64,000 nt of DNA from Xiphophorus maculatus (GCF_002775205.1 NC_036451.1:22244351-22308350), one strand, 5' to 3'. Counted from the stretch's first letter, positions 32,419 to 44,012 are shown. Made by a program: numbers and translations. Notes: generated by a model from the letters alone, not told the origin.

Positions 32419-35400
32419 CTACACACACAAAAACAGACCAAAGTAGAGGTGTGCCATACAGTATACCGATAACGATACTGATACCGATACTTTCTATTTA
32501 AGATTGATATATTATCAAATGTCTGACATTTAGGTGTTTTTGTGTTTTGGTTTTGTTCTCTGTCCCAGGCTTGAACAAAAAAAATTCAAAGTTTCCATCC
32601 ATTTCCTAACACCCTTGTCCCTAATGGGGTCAGGAGGGCTGCTGGTCTCCAGTTAATGTTCCGGGCAAGAGGCGGGGTCACCCTGGACAGGTCGCCAGTC
32701 TGTCGCAGGGCAACACAGAGACAGACAGGACACACAACCATGCACACACACACACACTCACACCTAGGGAGAATTTGGAGAGACCAACTAACCTGACAGA
32801 TAGAGCCAGAGAACCCGGAGACGCATGCACAGGGAGAACATGAAAAACTCCATGCAGAAAGACCCCGGGCCGGGAATCGAAACCCAGGACCTTCTTGCTG
32901 CAAGGCAGCAGTGCTACCAACTACAAAATACTTTAATAACATATTAACATATATTTTTTTCTAAATAAACTGCAGAAAATATAATTTTTGAAGGTAGAGC
33001 TAAGAAACTACGGTCCAAAAATAAAATCTGAAGATGTAATCAGAAACTAAATGATCAATTTTACGGACTTGGTGTCGATATATTGATATTTTTTTGATCG
33101 ATCCGCCCACCTCCAGACCAAAGTATAAAACATTATAACTCGGTTGTTTGTCATAGCGGCTGTTTGCGTCGAGGCCCACCGGCAGCGTGAGCGGCAGCCT
33201 GTGACGTTCCGCTCTGTGAGGTGAAGCAGGTGCTGCAGTCGCTGCTGGCGCTAACGATGTCATCACCGGGCGCAAACAGATCGACGCAGCGGCCGAAGTT
33301 GGTACCCCCTGCTCCTTGCGACATGAGCTGGTCCTCAGAGTTCACGGCCCCTACGGTGATGACCTGCACAGACGGAATGAGGGTCAGAGGTCGCGATCCG
33401 GCCTGTGTCTGTTCCCGTAAGTGTTCCCCTTCGACCTCGGGTTCTGAAGCGGGCGAATAGAGGCAAGCGTCTTCTCTGTAGTTCCCTGCAGCGGCGACGA
33501 CGGCGGCTCCGCGGGCCACCGTCTCTCTGCATGCTGCGTTCAGTGACCGGCTGAAGCCGCCGATGAAGGGCAGCAAGACAACCGCCGCGTCCACGGGGCG
33601 CGCCAGTAAGGTCGCTCGGATAAACTCCAGCCCTGAACAGGAAGCGAAAAGACCAGCAAAGGTAAGTGCAGGTTCACTTCTGTAACTTTTTCATGTCACA
33701 ACCACAAAATGCAATGTGCGTTTTATTAGGATTTTCACGTTTGATTATTTGTGGAATATTTCGCTGCAGTTACAGCAGGTTGGTCTTAACTAGGTCTGCA
33801 TGTTTACAGACTGAAACTTTTACCCATTCTGTTTTGGGAAAACAGCTCCAGCTCGGTCAGATAGGATGGAGAACATTTATGTCTGGACTTGGACTGGACC
33901 ATTCTAATACATGAATTAGAATGTATGTATTAATACTAATGCATTCTTATTAGTATTAAGAATGTATTAGAAAGTTTAGATCAAAGTTTAGATTTGATCT
34001 AAACATTTTTAGATCAAATCTAATTGTGAGTCTCAAGTCTTTTGTCACCTTTAGCGGGTTTCCTTTCTTGTATTTAGCTCCATCCATCATCCAATCAACT
34101 CCGACCAACTTCTCGTCAGACCGGACAGAAATCACATGTGGCGTACCCCAAGGTTCAATATTAGGACCCCACCTTTTTTATATCTAAATACTCTAGCTAG
34201 CTCAGATTTGAACAAGTAATAAGAAACCATAACTATAATGCAGATGGTACACGTCTCTACATTATAATGTGACCAGGTGACTCCGAACCCATTCAAATAC
34301 TAAACAGAACAAATCAAAAAGAAGAGAAAAAATAAATGCATGTTTTATCATGGGAATGTTGTGCTAGAGGTTTTGTGCAGTTAGTCTTTCCTTTGAACAT
34401 GGTGTGTTACCAAAAACAGATCACTTCTGGTCTCATCTTAGCAGCGCTCTTTCTTCCACACGCCTTTACTCCAATATTTTCTAATAAACCTATCCGACTG
34501 TATTTAGGAGGTTGAAGTAAAGGGGCTTAATACAAAAAGTATGCCACGCTTTTCAGATTTTTGAAAGTTGCAGCAAACTTTACAAAACATCCACCATTTT
34601 GCATCCATCTAGAGCGCATTGAGGTTGTCTGGTTGTAACTCAAAAATAACTTTGAAAAAAGAAAAAGAAAAAAAGAAGTTATCTTTTTAGATGCGATCTT
34701 GTCTGGTTTTAACAGTGAAGCCACCCGACCTGCCAGAGCTCCGGAGACGGTTCCTTTCCCCTGACAGTTCAGCACACGGACCAGGTTAACGCCGGCACCC
34801 CGAGCAACACCCGAATCCGATCCCGTCACGACACCGGCCAAGTGCGTGCCGTGACCGTCACACTGACTGGCCTGCGAGAAGCAGGAGAAGAAGAAGAAGG
34901 AGAAGAAGCTGAGCATGCATGGTAGCAGGGCGCAGGTCAGTGTGAAGGTTTTGTTGCCGAGCTGCTGTTGACAAACCTGCCTATGAACTCTGACCCCGTC
35001 CTCCTCAGGAACATTATTAAAGTCTGTGATGAGAACTCGTCCTTCAACCTCTCTGTGGGAGCTCTGCACGCTGCCATCCATCAGGTACACCTCGGCCATC
35101 TCTCCATCATCTGTAGAGGACGACACGCGAAGAAGGCAGGTTGCGTTACCTCAGCTGTGTATGCAGACAGACGAAGACAGAGCTGGAGGACAGACGGACG
35201 ATTTAGCTCTACAGTGGACATAAATTAGTCTAGTAAGATGCTTGGTTTTTGTGATTTTTTAAATTAATTTATCTTTTTTTGTGGTATTTAAGCTGAAAAC
35301 AAGGATAAATGAAAACTAAACTGAAATAATGTGGTTAAAAGTAAACACACACACACCATGTTAAATAAGAATCGCATCCAACCGTCCACCATTAAAGTGC

Positions 35401-38400
35401 CTCCAATTAACCCTAATTGAGCTTTTTCTGACATTTTCTTCAGTGCAAATCTATGAACTGCAGAGAACTTCCAAGACATTACTTTGATCTCATTGTCAAA
35501 AGGTATCAGTCAGGAGAAGGGCACTAAAAAATGACCAAGGAACACAGAGAAAGAAGTCATGAAGACTTCTCAACTGATCAGAAAGGCCTTAAAGAAGCTT
35601 TCTGGTCATTTAGCACATGTGGCTTTGTGGCAAAAAAAAAAAAAAAGAAAAAGAAAAGGAAAGACTTGCTAAAGTTTAACGAGACAAAAAATAATACGTG
35701 AAATCTCCCAAAAGTATGAGGGGGTTAAAAAAAACAAGGTTGAACATTTTGGCCATAATTCCAATCAAACGTTTGGCACAAAACCAACTGAATGTCACCA
35801 AAAATAAAAAATAAAAACACCAGAGGAAAGCGCCGTGATGATGGCATCATTCCCTGTGGCTGACAGCTGCAACCGTCGGCCTCAGTCAAGGTGGAGGAAA
35901 TCAGACACAGCTCTACGTATCAGTGAGATGGCAGTACAAAGCCTTCAGTCGTCCTCTGGGAGGCTGAAGATGAAGAGGACCTTCATCTGTCATCACTGCG
36001 ATGACCCAAAGCATGCAACCAGATACGCAACAGAACGGGCTGTTGGGTGATGTGGAGCGGACAAAGCACAGACCGGGGACGTTTTTACAAAGCTAAGTAG
36101 GTAATACTGCCAACGGATCAAAAGATGCTTCAACCAAGTATCAGCTTCAGTATGTAAATTTAATTAGTTTTAGTTTTTATGTTAAAATTATGGGACTCAA
36201 GGTTAGTGCAGAAGCCGTAGAGGCTGTTTCCTGTGAATTTACTGTACGATGGCGGCCAGTAGAGGCTAGAAAATCTTAGACCAAACATACATTGTAGAGC
36301 TATTTACCTTGGTCTGTTATTTTTGTTTTTGAGCTGGCTTTTATATCAATGGTGTGTCTGTGTGTGAGCAATTTAATATATTTAAAAGTGACTAAAAAGA
36401 GTAAATACAAGCTGCAGCTGTGGAAAGCAGTGCTAGATGGAGAGGTTGGCAGATTTATAGCTTTCAGACACACTTTCAAGAAGTGCTTGGGGTGTCCTTC
36501 CACTATCCTGACTGAAAAAAAAAAAACATGTCTTTTTTTTTTTTTTAAACTACTCTCTCCACCTGACAATAAAACTCATGAGACAGTCAGGGGGATTTTA
36601 AAGCTGTTATTTTGTAAACCTGTCACCTTCTGCATTGTTTACTTGCTGAGCAGACGATGTGGCTGATGTTTGAAATGTCAGCAGTGTTTTCCTGTGAGAT
36701 GCAGTGTGTGTGTGCGCGCCCGTGGGGGTGGGGGAGGCGTGTGTGTGGGTGGGGGTGTGTGTGCATTGCAGGGGGACGACACACTGATCACAATCTCATA
36801 AGCTCGTATGAAACATCTGCGCGTGGCCACCTGCGGTCCAGGGTCACCATGGTGATAAGAAATGCCAAGCCAATACGTGGGTAATTTAATTTGGATGAAC
36901 TGAAAAGCTCTTCTGAACGTGTGTGGTTATTACCTTTTCAGTCACCGTAACGCCTGCAGAAAGTTTGAAGCCGTCACACAAACACAGACACCAAAAAAAA
37001 AAGTGCTTTATGTTATCACCAATGTGTTAAAAATGGGTTTGAAGTAGAAACGTGTCTCTCTGGCGTTATAACAGAAAGCAGCAGTTAAGTTGAAGAAAAA
37101 CGAGAGAAACTGGGAAAATATCGTGAAAATAAGCAAAGCTATAAATGGTGGATGCAGACGGAGACTCACTCGGAGGCAGGTACGTTGCGTTTACTGAGAC
37201 GCCACCGTGAGGCTGCAGTAATCGCTGCAGGTTCCAGGGGGCGCTCTGGGCAAAGATGGACGAATCTTCCTCTACGTATTGGACATGAGGAAGCTTCAAT
37301 GCCTGACAGGAGAACGACCAGAAGAAGGCAAAGAAAAAAAACAAATCAGTGCACTTGAGTGATCATATTTTATCAAATGTTTCAAATAACTTAGAGACGC
37401 CGGCGATAAAAGTAATTTAATTAAAGAATAAACATGGCTGTCCTGCTTTTGGATTATTTTTGTAGAAAATATTAAGTATTTGACAGTCTACTGAACTCTC
37501 AGTGCTACTTTATTCATTTTCTGTGAGGTAAATATCCATCCATTCATTGCAGGGTCATGGTGGGGGTTTTACGTCCCGGACAGTTCGTCAGTCCATCACA
37601 GGTAAAGTAAATATATTTAAGGTAATTTTTTTCTTCTTCTTTTGTAAATTGTAGTTTTTTTTTGTTTTTTTTGTGATGGGAAGGTTTAAGGCTCCCAAGA
37701 TCCCAACGCGCTCTGTTCTCCTTAAAAGGTAACCAGAGGTTAAGCTCTTCCATGACCAGACCAGGTGCACTTGAGTAACCATGACAACGAGACAGGTCAG
37801 CTGGTTATAGAAACACCGGGACCTCCGAGGGCTTTTCAGACCGAAAGTGAAACAGAATCCACCGAGCTGCGCTATTTATTTACATTTCTGAACAGAGTAG
37901 TTGACTGAACTTTGACCCAGGCCTGCTGTGAAGCACCTTGTTTATTTTTTATCGTATTATTATTATTATTATTATCTTGTTTGTTTTATATTTTTACTAT
38001 TGATCTTCTTATGTGTCTGGAATAAATATTTGATTGATTGACATATAATCTTGTCGCCATTGGGACCAATGTCATAACTGACTGGACAACTTTACTTTCC
38101 AGTCTGCTAGGAAATAAAAACTATTATTTACTATGAGGTACATAATAGTTTTCCTAGACCTCAGAGATGGACCAAGACAAAAATATAATTTTTTTAAATT
38201 TATGTTTAAACAACTCCTGTTTAAAAAAAAAACAATATGAAAGGGGTTTCGAGGGTTTTACCATGAAGACCTCTGGTGGTTATTTACACTAAAGATCAAG
38301 CTAGCTGCTATTTGCCAATGACCTGCACTGTGAAACATAAACCCATAAACGTTAAGCAGCAATTGTAACTTATATGGGTGAAAGTAATTAAAATAGTTAT

Positions 38401-39691
38401 TTTCTTATTTGCTCCTATTTTTGTACCAGACGTTTAATCTGGACGGATGTTTTAAGCACTTTCTGCTTTACGCTGGGTGTTTCATATGAAAGGTCATGAT
38501 AAAACCGTGATCTACAATGTTGTTTTTTTTTTTGTTTATAACTTCACTGCAAATGTCACAGAGGCTGGACGGATTCTGACACTGCTATAGGAAGGACGCA
38601 TGGATGGACAGAAGGATCGATATTTTAGTCAAGCAGAGATTATCTTCACTATTATAGGAGCCTTCTCCATTGAAATAAAATACTTCTGTAATTTCCTTCA
38701 TTAAGTGAACGGCGGTAAGAGTGATGATTCAGAAATCAACCCTAGTTGTCAGTTTAAAGTACAGAACTGTGGAAATGAAAGGTTAACACCAGCATTATGA
38801 TGCTGTAAATCACAGCTTCTCACCAGGTGTAATTCTGGTAAAACACGTTTTCCTCATAAAATCTACATGCTTGCTGCCAAAACTGCTGCCGTTAAGGTTC
38901 CCACACTTAAAACATTTGCAGTTTTTTGTGATCTGATGCATTTTTTGGGGTTGTTGTTGTTAGCATCAGCTGACTCTCATTTTTGCAGTTGTAACAAGAT
39001 AATCCATGCAATTTTACCCTTTTTTAGGTGCCTTTTTGTTGATTTTTACTTGTGTGCATCAACCTCTCATAATGAACTTCAGACAATTGGCATCAGACAG
39101 TGCTGATTTTAAAAGGTTATTGCTGTTAGGTAAAGTATTTATTTACCAGGTGAAGTACATCGCGGCTCATTTTGACCAGAAAGCCCTGCAGAACTCCAGA
39201 GTAGGTCTGCAGGACCTCCAGCGGGTTTCCTCTCCGGGCGGCTCTGGCTCTCAGCCTCCTGACGGTCCTCTGGACCTGAGACTCGTGCGTCCCTTGGTGC
39301 AGGACGACCAGGTACTGACCGGGCATGCGCCAAGCCGCCTGCAGGGCAACGCAGGTGAGAATAATAATAATAATGATGATGATAATAATAAGATGACGAT
39401 GACGATGATGTCTACATGAATCCGCTGCAATTTTTCTTTGAAGATGACTTGGTGTCACTGACAGATGACTGACTTCTGGCTGACGCTGCGCCGCCAGCGC
39501 GCCTTTACCTTGTTGCACTTGAGGAACTCTGCGGCTGGCTCTCCTCCAGTTCCAGGCTGAAGCCCGTCGTCGTCGTCGCGGATCCGCTCCAGGACCGTGT
39601 CGTCGTCCTCAGCGCGGTCCTGCGCGCACACCGCCGTACATGATGCGCACAGACACAGCGCCCAGCCGATCCATCCAGAAACGGGACGCAT
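29665..39691 (-). CDS. pcsk9: PCSK9, proprotein convertase subtilisin/kexin type 9 (complete)
   Basis: PCSK9 is a secreted proteinase K-like protein that cleaves itself once. It then binds the LDL receptor EGF-A repeat and sends the receptor to lysosomes, raising plasma LDL. All 12 exons were placed (minus strand): 39691-39509, 39338-39147, 37302-37170, 35110-34977, 34871-34730, 33632-33436, 33363-33180, 32418-32242, 32151-32003, 31924-31759, 30124-29958, 29856-29665. They give 2016 nt and 671 aa, against 692 aa in human with the same exon count. Triad residues are Asp181, His221 and Ser381, with oxyanion Asn312. The start MRPVSGW is preferred over an in-frame ATG three codons upstream because it begins a normal signal peptide. 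There is no stop or frameshift. The gene lies tail-to-tail with USP24. Confidence 0.98.
30520..31190 (-). mobile_element. Degenerate Tc1-like transposon fragment in PCSK9 intron 10
   Basis: On the minus strand, 30947-31186 reads [18 protein letters not shown] followed by [15 protein letters not shown], recognisable as the Tc1-type transposase segment before the second catalytic Asp but broken by changes. The flanking text 30520-30640 ('gattttgtcttattgcaaac…attagggttttatatgattgacc') matches the noncoding end of the same kind of element. It is inactive. Confidence 0.55.
32242..37302 (-). CDS. pcsk9: PCSK9 exons 3-8: subtilisin-like catalytic domain
   Basis: Motifs in order: EVYLMDGS (Asp181), [10 protein letters not shown] (His221), [14 protein letters not shown] (Asn312) and [11 protein letters not shown] (Ser381). 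Residues that contact the LDL receptor in human are kept: the equivalents of Arg194 (SHRE), Asp238 (TGSD), Asp374 (SSDCSTCF) and Phe379. The Val380 position is Thr. The furin-sensitive loop is RVHRQ against RFHRQ in human, so the two arginines are kept and Phe216 is Val. The usual HVAG after the active Ser is HAAG. Substrate cleavage other than of itself is not expected, since the prodomain stays bound in this family. Confidence 0.95.
32446..33114. mobile_element. Transposable element filling PCSK9 intron 7
   Basis: An 11-bp direct repeat AGACCAAAGTA lies at 32435-32445 and 33115-33125. Just inside, the left end reads 'gaggtgtgcc…gtataccgataac' and the right end 'gatcgatccgcccacctcc', imperfect inverted complements. 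The interior contains a nested SINE-like unit (32590-32925). Element and intron (32419-33179) almost coincide, so the insertion explains most of the intron. Confidence 0.6.
32590..32925 (-). repeat. tRNA-derived SINE-like repeat, copy 1
   Basis: Nearly the same sequence as the copy at 48873-49252. On the minus strand, its start carries B-box-like text (GGTTTCGATTCCCGG) after 'gtagcactgctgccttgcagcaagaaggtcctg'. The tail has 'ggatggaaac'. It is inside the older element in PCSK9 intron 7. Confidence 0.7.
33680..34590 (-). mobile_element. Tc1-like remnant with nested LINE fragment in PCSK9 intron 5
   Basis: 33680-34100 and 34390-34590 together resemble the noncoding and transposase text of one Tc1-like family (for example 'agctccatccatcatccaatcaactc' and 'ggggcttaatacaaaaagtatgccacgcttttcag'). 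Between them, 34115-34330 is unrelated and LINE-like, so the Tc1 copy was interrupted by it. Confidence 0.5.
34115..34330 (+). mobile_element. L2-like LINE reverse-transcriptase fragment
   Basis: Forward reading gives [11 protein letters not shown], the typical motif just before the catalytic YADD box of non-LTR reverse transcriptases. A degraded NADGTRLY follows where YADDTQLY is expected. Frame breaks and stops occur between. A dead fragment. Confidence 0.6.
35390..36060 (+). mobile_element. Degenerate Tc1-like fragment in PCSK9 intron 3
   Basis: Forward frame at 35835-36050 ends [19 protein letters not shown], a decayed version of the DNDPKHTA…motif around the second catalytic Asp of Tc1 transposases. 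The upstream text 'tttggccataattccaatcaaacg' fits the same gene. Many stops; inactive. Confidence 0.5.
37170..39691 (-). CDS. pcsk9: PCSK9 exons 1-3: signal peptide, prodomain and autocleavage site
   Basis: Exon 1 encodes a hydrophobic signal peptide (about residues 7-23, likely cut near VCA-Q) and then an acidic stretch (AEDDD…DDDDG). This parallels the acidic N terminus of the human prodomain, but without its tyrosine. Exon 2 holds the inhibitor fold ([15 protein letters not shown]…GFLVKMS) with an Arg-rich helix [13 protein letters not shown], matching the heparin-binding arginines of human PCSK9. Exon 3 has [16 protein letters not shown]; by homology self-cleavage occurs after Gln144. Intron 2 (37303-39146) holds no recognised exon. 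Confidence 0.95.
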
Positions 39692-39765
39692 TCTGCACAC
39701 CTCGTTTTCTTCTTTCTTTTCTTTCTTTCTTTATTTTTTTAATATATATAAATTTTAAATCCTCG

Positions 39766-39779
39766 GATTAAATATTTAA
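39766..39779 (-). promoter_or_regulatory. Possible HNF1-like site near PCSK9 start
   Basis: The minus strand reads TTAAATATTTAATC, 11 of 14 bases shared with the HNF1 site of the human PCSK9 promoter. Here it is 75 bp from the ATG, not next to the SRE as in human, so it may be chance in AT-rich DNA. Confidence 0.25.
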
Positions 39780-39990
39780 AAGGAAATCCCCGATGAGAGT
39801 TTTTATTTCAGTCTGACTTCTGCAGATGTTGTCGGTGTGCCGCCATCCCCGGGGGCTGCTGCGCGTCCTGCGTGCCACACAGTCTGATGACAACCTCCAA
39901 CCATCTGCTCTGATTTAAAAAAAATATATATATATATATCGAAGAATTGATTCTTATCATTTAAGGCGGGGACTGGTGACGTCCCCGCGG

Positions 39991-40000
39991 CTCACGCCAC
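39991..40000 (-). promoter_or_regulatory. Sterol regulatory element of PCSK9 (SREBP site)
   Basis: The minus strand reads GTGGCGTGAG, 300 bp upstream of the PCSK9 ATG. The characterised human PCSK9 SRE is GTGGCGTGAT at a similar distance. A GC box (GGCGGGG, 39965-39971) lies 20 bp downstream, and a CCAAT box lies 120 bp upstream (minus strand, 40121-40125). SREBP2 with Sp1 or NF-Y is the expected driver. Function is inferred from sequence identity and position. Confidence 0.65.
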
Positions 40001-40120
40001 CTCTTTTGTATCGAATGATTGTCCTCCGTTAAAAGCAGCTCTTTCTGTGGAGGGGTCATGTTTCACGCTCCTCTGTGATTGCTGCGTGTCAATCAAAGGG
40101 AGAAGAACTTCCTCCCAGGG

Positions 40121-40125
40121 ATTGG
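40121..40125 (-). promoter_or_regulatory. CCAAT box upstream of PCSK9
   Basis: CCAAT on the minus strand (within AACCAATCCC), 120 bp upstream of the SRE-like site. NF-Y often cooperates with SREBP. Confidence 0.4.
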
Positions 40126-43100
40126 TTGATGCTGCTTTAAGGCGAACAGCGTGTTGCTGCAAAAGTTTTCTCATGTCGTTGATTTGTATTATTGTCTATT
40201 GAGGAAAAGGTAATAGACTTATTCAATTTGATTTTATGTGCTAGGTGAACAAAGAGCACTGCACATGTTTCAAGTGGAAGGAAAGTCATACGTGTTACGA
40301 CATATTTTGCAAAGAAAAATCTTAAAAGTGTGACGTGCCTTTGTTTGAACCCCTGCTTTACTCTGATGTCCCTAAATAAAGCTGCAGCATTGGCATCACG
40401 ACCACCGACTAGGAGGTTAGAATATCCAGCAATATCCCCAAGATTTGGACACTGACCTCTAGCGGTCCAAAAGCTGCAAATCTGCTAAGAATCCCACCCA
40501 GCAAATCCCAGCACAAAGCCCTGAACTTGCTGGAGGGAGTAGATGTGTCGCTTTTAACCTGAATGCACATTGGAGTCTCTTTTGGGATTGTTTTATTTTT
40601 AATATACATGAGACTTTTATTCCTCTTTTTAAAGTCAGAATGGAAAAAACTAGAAACATACCAACAGAATCTGCTTTCGCGACGTTGCTTCAGTTATTGT
40701 TGGACTCTCATGTGATTTCAAGAATTTTATGTCGAATGCATTCATTTCTCTGCTCTGGCGTTTCCACTACGTTGATTTATTTTACATTTTAAGCATGGCA
40801 TTTCCATTTCACATATTTTGACCGGTAAGCCCTACTTGAGCTCATAGACAAGTTGCTTTTGCTCGAAACCTTCAGCTGGGCACCGAGGTTTGTGTTTACT
40901 TCCTTATGCTCTGATTAGCAGATTTCTTTCGATTTCTTTAAAAGCAAATATTAAATAGATCGAAAGCTCTTATGAAAGTTGTTGGTGTCAGGGGAAAAAA
41001 TGGAGTTATACATAGGTTGGATTTCATGCACAGCTGTCAAATAATTTACATCTAGAAAAGGGGAAACTCCCCACCTTGACCACTTTGAATTTAATATTAA
41101 AATATTGCCCACTTTTGTATTACAATTCAGGGCTGAAAGAATTGCGGTTCTTTTTTTTTTTTTTTCAAAATCCAGATTTGTGTGTTTAACAATGATGGAC
41201 ATGGAGAACAAATATGCTTTTCAAACATGTGTATTATTATTATTTGTATTTTACCACTGGAGAATTGTAGGAACTTGTTTTATTTGAAGCATCAATGAAT
41301 CAAAAAAAAAAAAAAAAAAAAAAAAAAAACAGTTTTGGGAAATTTATTTAAAAAAAAAACACACACACACAGTTCTTCAGGTGGAAAAATAATAATAACA
41401 CAAATCCTTCTTTTTCACTGTTAACAGCGCCATCTGCTGGGGCTACCGTGTAAAAACACGTTCGTTAAATCATTTCCCATGACAACAGAACCGACCCACG
41501 TAGGATAATTTCCTTTCAATAGCAGCACAAGACGTGTTCTGTTAGATATATTACATATTTGCGTTGCTGGTTCTGTCATTCGGCTTCAGTCCTGAGTTGC
41601 TTTTGCTTTTGACCCAGTGAAGTTTGCTCGGTCCGCTCTCCTTCAGACCAGATGCAGCGTGGGACAGCTGCGGCTCTCATTCATCTGCACACCGTCCGAC
41701 CTTTGGCCGCAGGAACCCGGCCGACACGCAGCGTGCCTGAAAACAAAAGCGAATAGTGGCGGTGGGAGGAGGAGGGACAGGAATAGAAGCTTCATCACAC
41801 TGTCCCCGTTTATTTTATTTTATTTTATTTTTAACTCTGAAGAGGAGATTTGCTGAGCCGGCATGTCTTTATCGAGCAGCCCAGTAATTACAGACCCACT
41901 CAGGCAGCAGGAGGCGCGTGAGAGCCTCGTTTCTGGCTCGAGCGCTTTAATCAAGAGATCGTTAACGGCCCTCTGCTCTCGCGCCACCAGCAAATTCAAT
42001 CCTCCTCGGTCACAAATGTCGTGGCGCTATCTCTCCTGTTCCCCTCATTCCACTCTTGAGAACCGCTTTCTAGCAAAAAAAAAAAATAGAAGACGAACGT
42101 CTGCGTAGATATGATCGGTTATGAAATCTTTTATCTTTTTTCTTTGTAAATTTAGCTACTTTTCAACAAGGCCTGAGCAGAAAGGAGAGCTAACGACATT
42201 CTCCTTATTTGCCCAAAGATGGTTGCTGAGGCTATGCTAAACCATGTTTAATTGCGCAGTGTACTTTTTTTTTCCATGTTAAATGTAAGGCATTAAGTTT
42301 GCGTAATATTTCGGGCTCGTTTGAAGAAAACTGGATAAAAAATATTTCATCTATTCTAAAAAATAAAAGCAGGATCTAGCAGATATTTGAGCACCAAGGT
42401 GTACTTTAGCGTATAAGTCAAAGAGTATTTACCGTGAAAATAAGGAAAGCAGAAAACGTGGGGAAAAAATATAACTTTGTGTTGTAGCTAACATTTTAGT
42501 AACCAGAATTTTATTGTAAATGTCATGGTTTTGTCCATGATGTGGGGCCACACAAAATCAGTTCAGGGGCTGCAAATGGCCCCGGGGCCTTTCTTTGAAC
42601 ACCCTGGCTCTAGCTTGTAAATCAGAGTGCTGCTTTCAGGATGCATTATGTTGCTTATTTGTATTTTGGAACCACGTCTCCCTGAAAACCTAACCATAAC
42701 CTATAGGTCGTAAAGAGATGACGTCACATCGGGTCGTTTCTATTTTCCTCGCAGCAGAACCTGGAGAAACTGAAACACACACCCGGAAGTAGTCCAGTCA
42801 GATTTATTTATCAACCCTGATCAACTCGATTAAGCTGTCCCACGGTTCTCTTTGTTTTTCCTTACGTCTAATTTTCTCACAAAGTTTTCCTTCAGCATCA
42901 CTGAAACTTTGTTGGGTTTCCCCCCCCCCCCCCCTTCCTTCGTGTCTACTTTAGTTCAGGAACGATTCAAAGTGAGGAGCCGTCCGACAGTTTGCGCCAG
43001 ACGTGACGGCCTCTAACTCCTTCCCACAGAACGACCTTCAGGCTGGTCCAGGCAGCTGTTGTGCTGAGACTCCGTCTGTCAACAGAGCTGGGAACGAGAC

Positions 43101-43476
43101 GGTTCCGTCTGGTCTCAGTTAACCAGTCAGAGTCCGACTCGCTTCAATGAGACCCAATACGACTCGGGTCAAAGCGAGGAGTTTGATTTTCTGATTGGGT
43201 TGCATTCTGGGATGGGAAGTCGATCGACCCGAAAGGTTTTTTTCCACCCCGGGTTTCGACCGTCCTTCCTTTATCCTCTACACGTGTCCTTAAATTAAGA
43301 CGAGTCAAAGAAATCAAATAGAAAGAGATGATGAAGCCTCTGATCAACTAACAATACCGTTTCTCTGGAATCTAACACAAAACACAAGGGAATTTGTTAG
43401 GTTTTTTTTCCTTTTTTGTAACAATACGTCTACGTAATACAGTTTATACTGTTGGTAAACTTATTTCCCCTTAAGT

Positions 43477-43685
43477 CAGGGGTGTCAAACTCCAGTCCTC
43501 AAGGGCCGCTGTCCTGCAACTTTTAGATGTGCCTCTGCTGCACCACACCTGAATAGAATAATTAGGTCATTAGGAAGACTCTGGAGAACTGATCTAATTA
43601 AGCCATTTCATTCCAGTGTTTTGTACCTGTGGCACATCTAAAAACTGCAGGACTGCGGCCCTTGAGAACCGGAGTTTGACATCTG
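43477..43685. mobile_element. Short hAT-type MITE
   Basis: Left end CAGGGGTGTCAAACTCCAGT, right end CCGGAGTTTGACATCTG, with inner inverted matches (CTCAAGGGCC against GGCCCTTGAG). This terminal type (CAGGGGTGTCAAACTC) is common for hAT MITEs. The flanking 8-mers are similar but not identical, so it is older than the 27.35-kb copy. Confidence 0.75.
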
Positions 43686-43871
43686 CGCCTAAAGTGATGC
43701 CACATATGTGAGGTAAATGTTGTGAGTTGACCATGCGTTGGCCTGTCAAGGTGACAAATTTTGCTGGACGATAAATTGTTCCAGAGGTTATTGTGGTAAA
43801 CGATAATATTGTTGTTTGAGACCTTTTTTTTTTCTCCGAAGAGTTTTTGCGGCACTAGTGGCTAGTATTTT

Positions 43872-44012
43872 TTAGGCGACAGTAGGCAAACAGGAAAGAG
43901 GGCGAGGAGAGGGGGGAGAACATGCGGCAAAGGTCACCGGGACCCGAACCTGAGGACTAAGGCGTCCAAACGTGGGGCGTGCTAACCCCCTGCGCCACCA
44001 CAGCACGCCCCT
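43872..44012 (-). repeat. tRNA-derived SINE
   Basis: The minus strand starts 'aggggcgtgctgtggtggcgcagggggttagcacg', with an A-box-like TGGCGCAGGGGGTTAGC, then a B-box-like GGTTCGGGTCC about 35 nt later, then a CT-rich tail segment ('ttctcccccctctcctcgccctctttcctgt'). This is the layout of a tRNA-headed fish SINE. Confidence 0.7.

Noticed and set aside
34527-35126. 199-codon minus-strand frame
   Set aside because: Read-through of PCSK9 exon 4, intron 4 and exon 5. The exons are 35110-34977 and 34871-34730; the C-terminal part is intron.
39361-39418. (ATA/ATG)n tract in PCSK9 intron 1 as a CRISPR-like or minisatellite array
   Set aside because: It is a simple trinucleotide microsatellite without spacer structure.
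29665-39691. PCSK9 as a pseudogene, as in some mammals
   Set aside because: All 12 exons join in frame, with intact catalytic residues, cysteines and splice sites.
41301-41329. Long A run as a processed pseudogene tail
   Set aside because: No recognisable coding or RNA-derived sequence precedes it and no target-site duplication was found.
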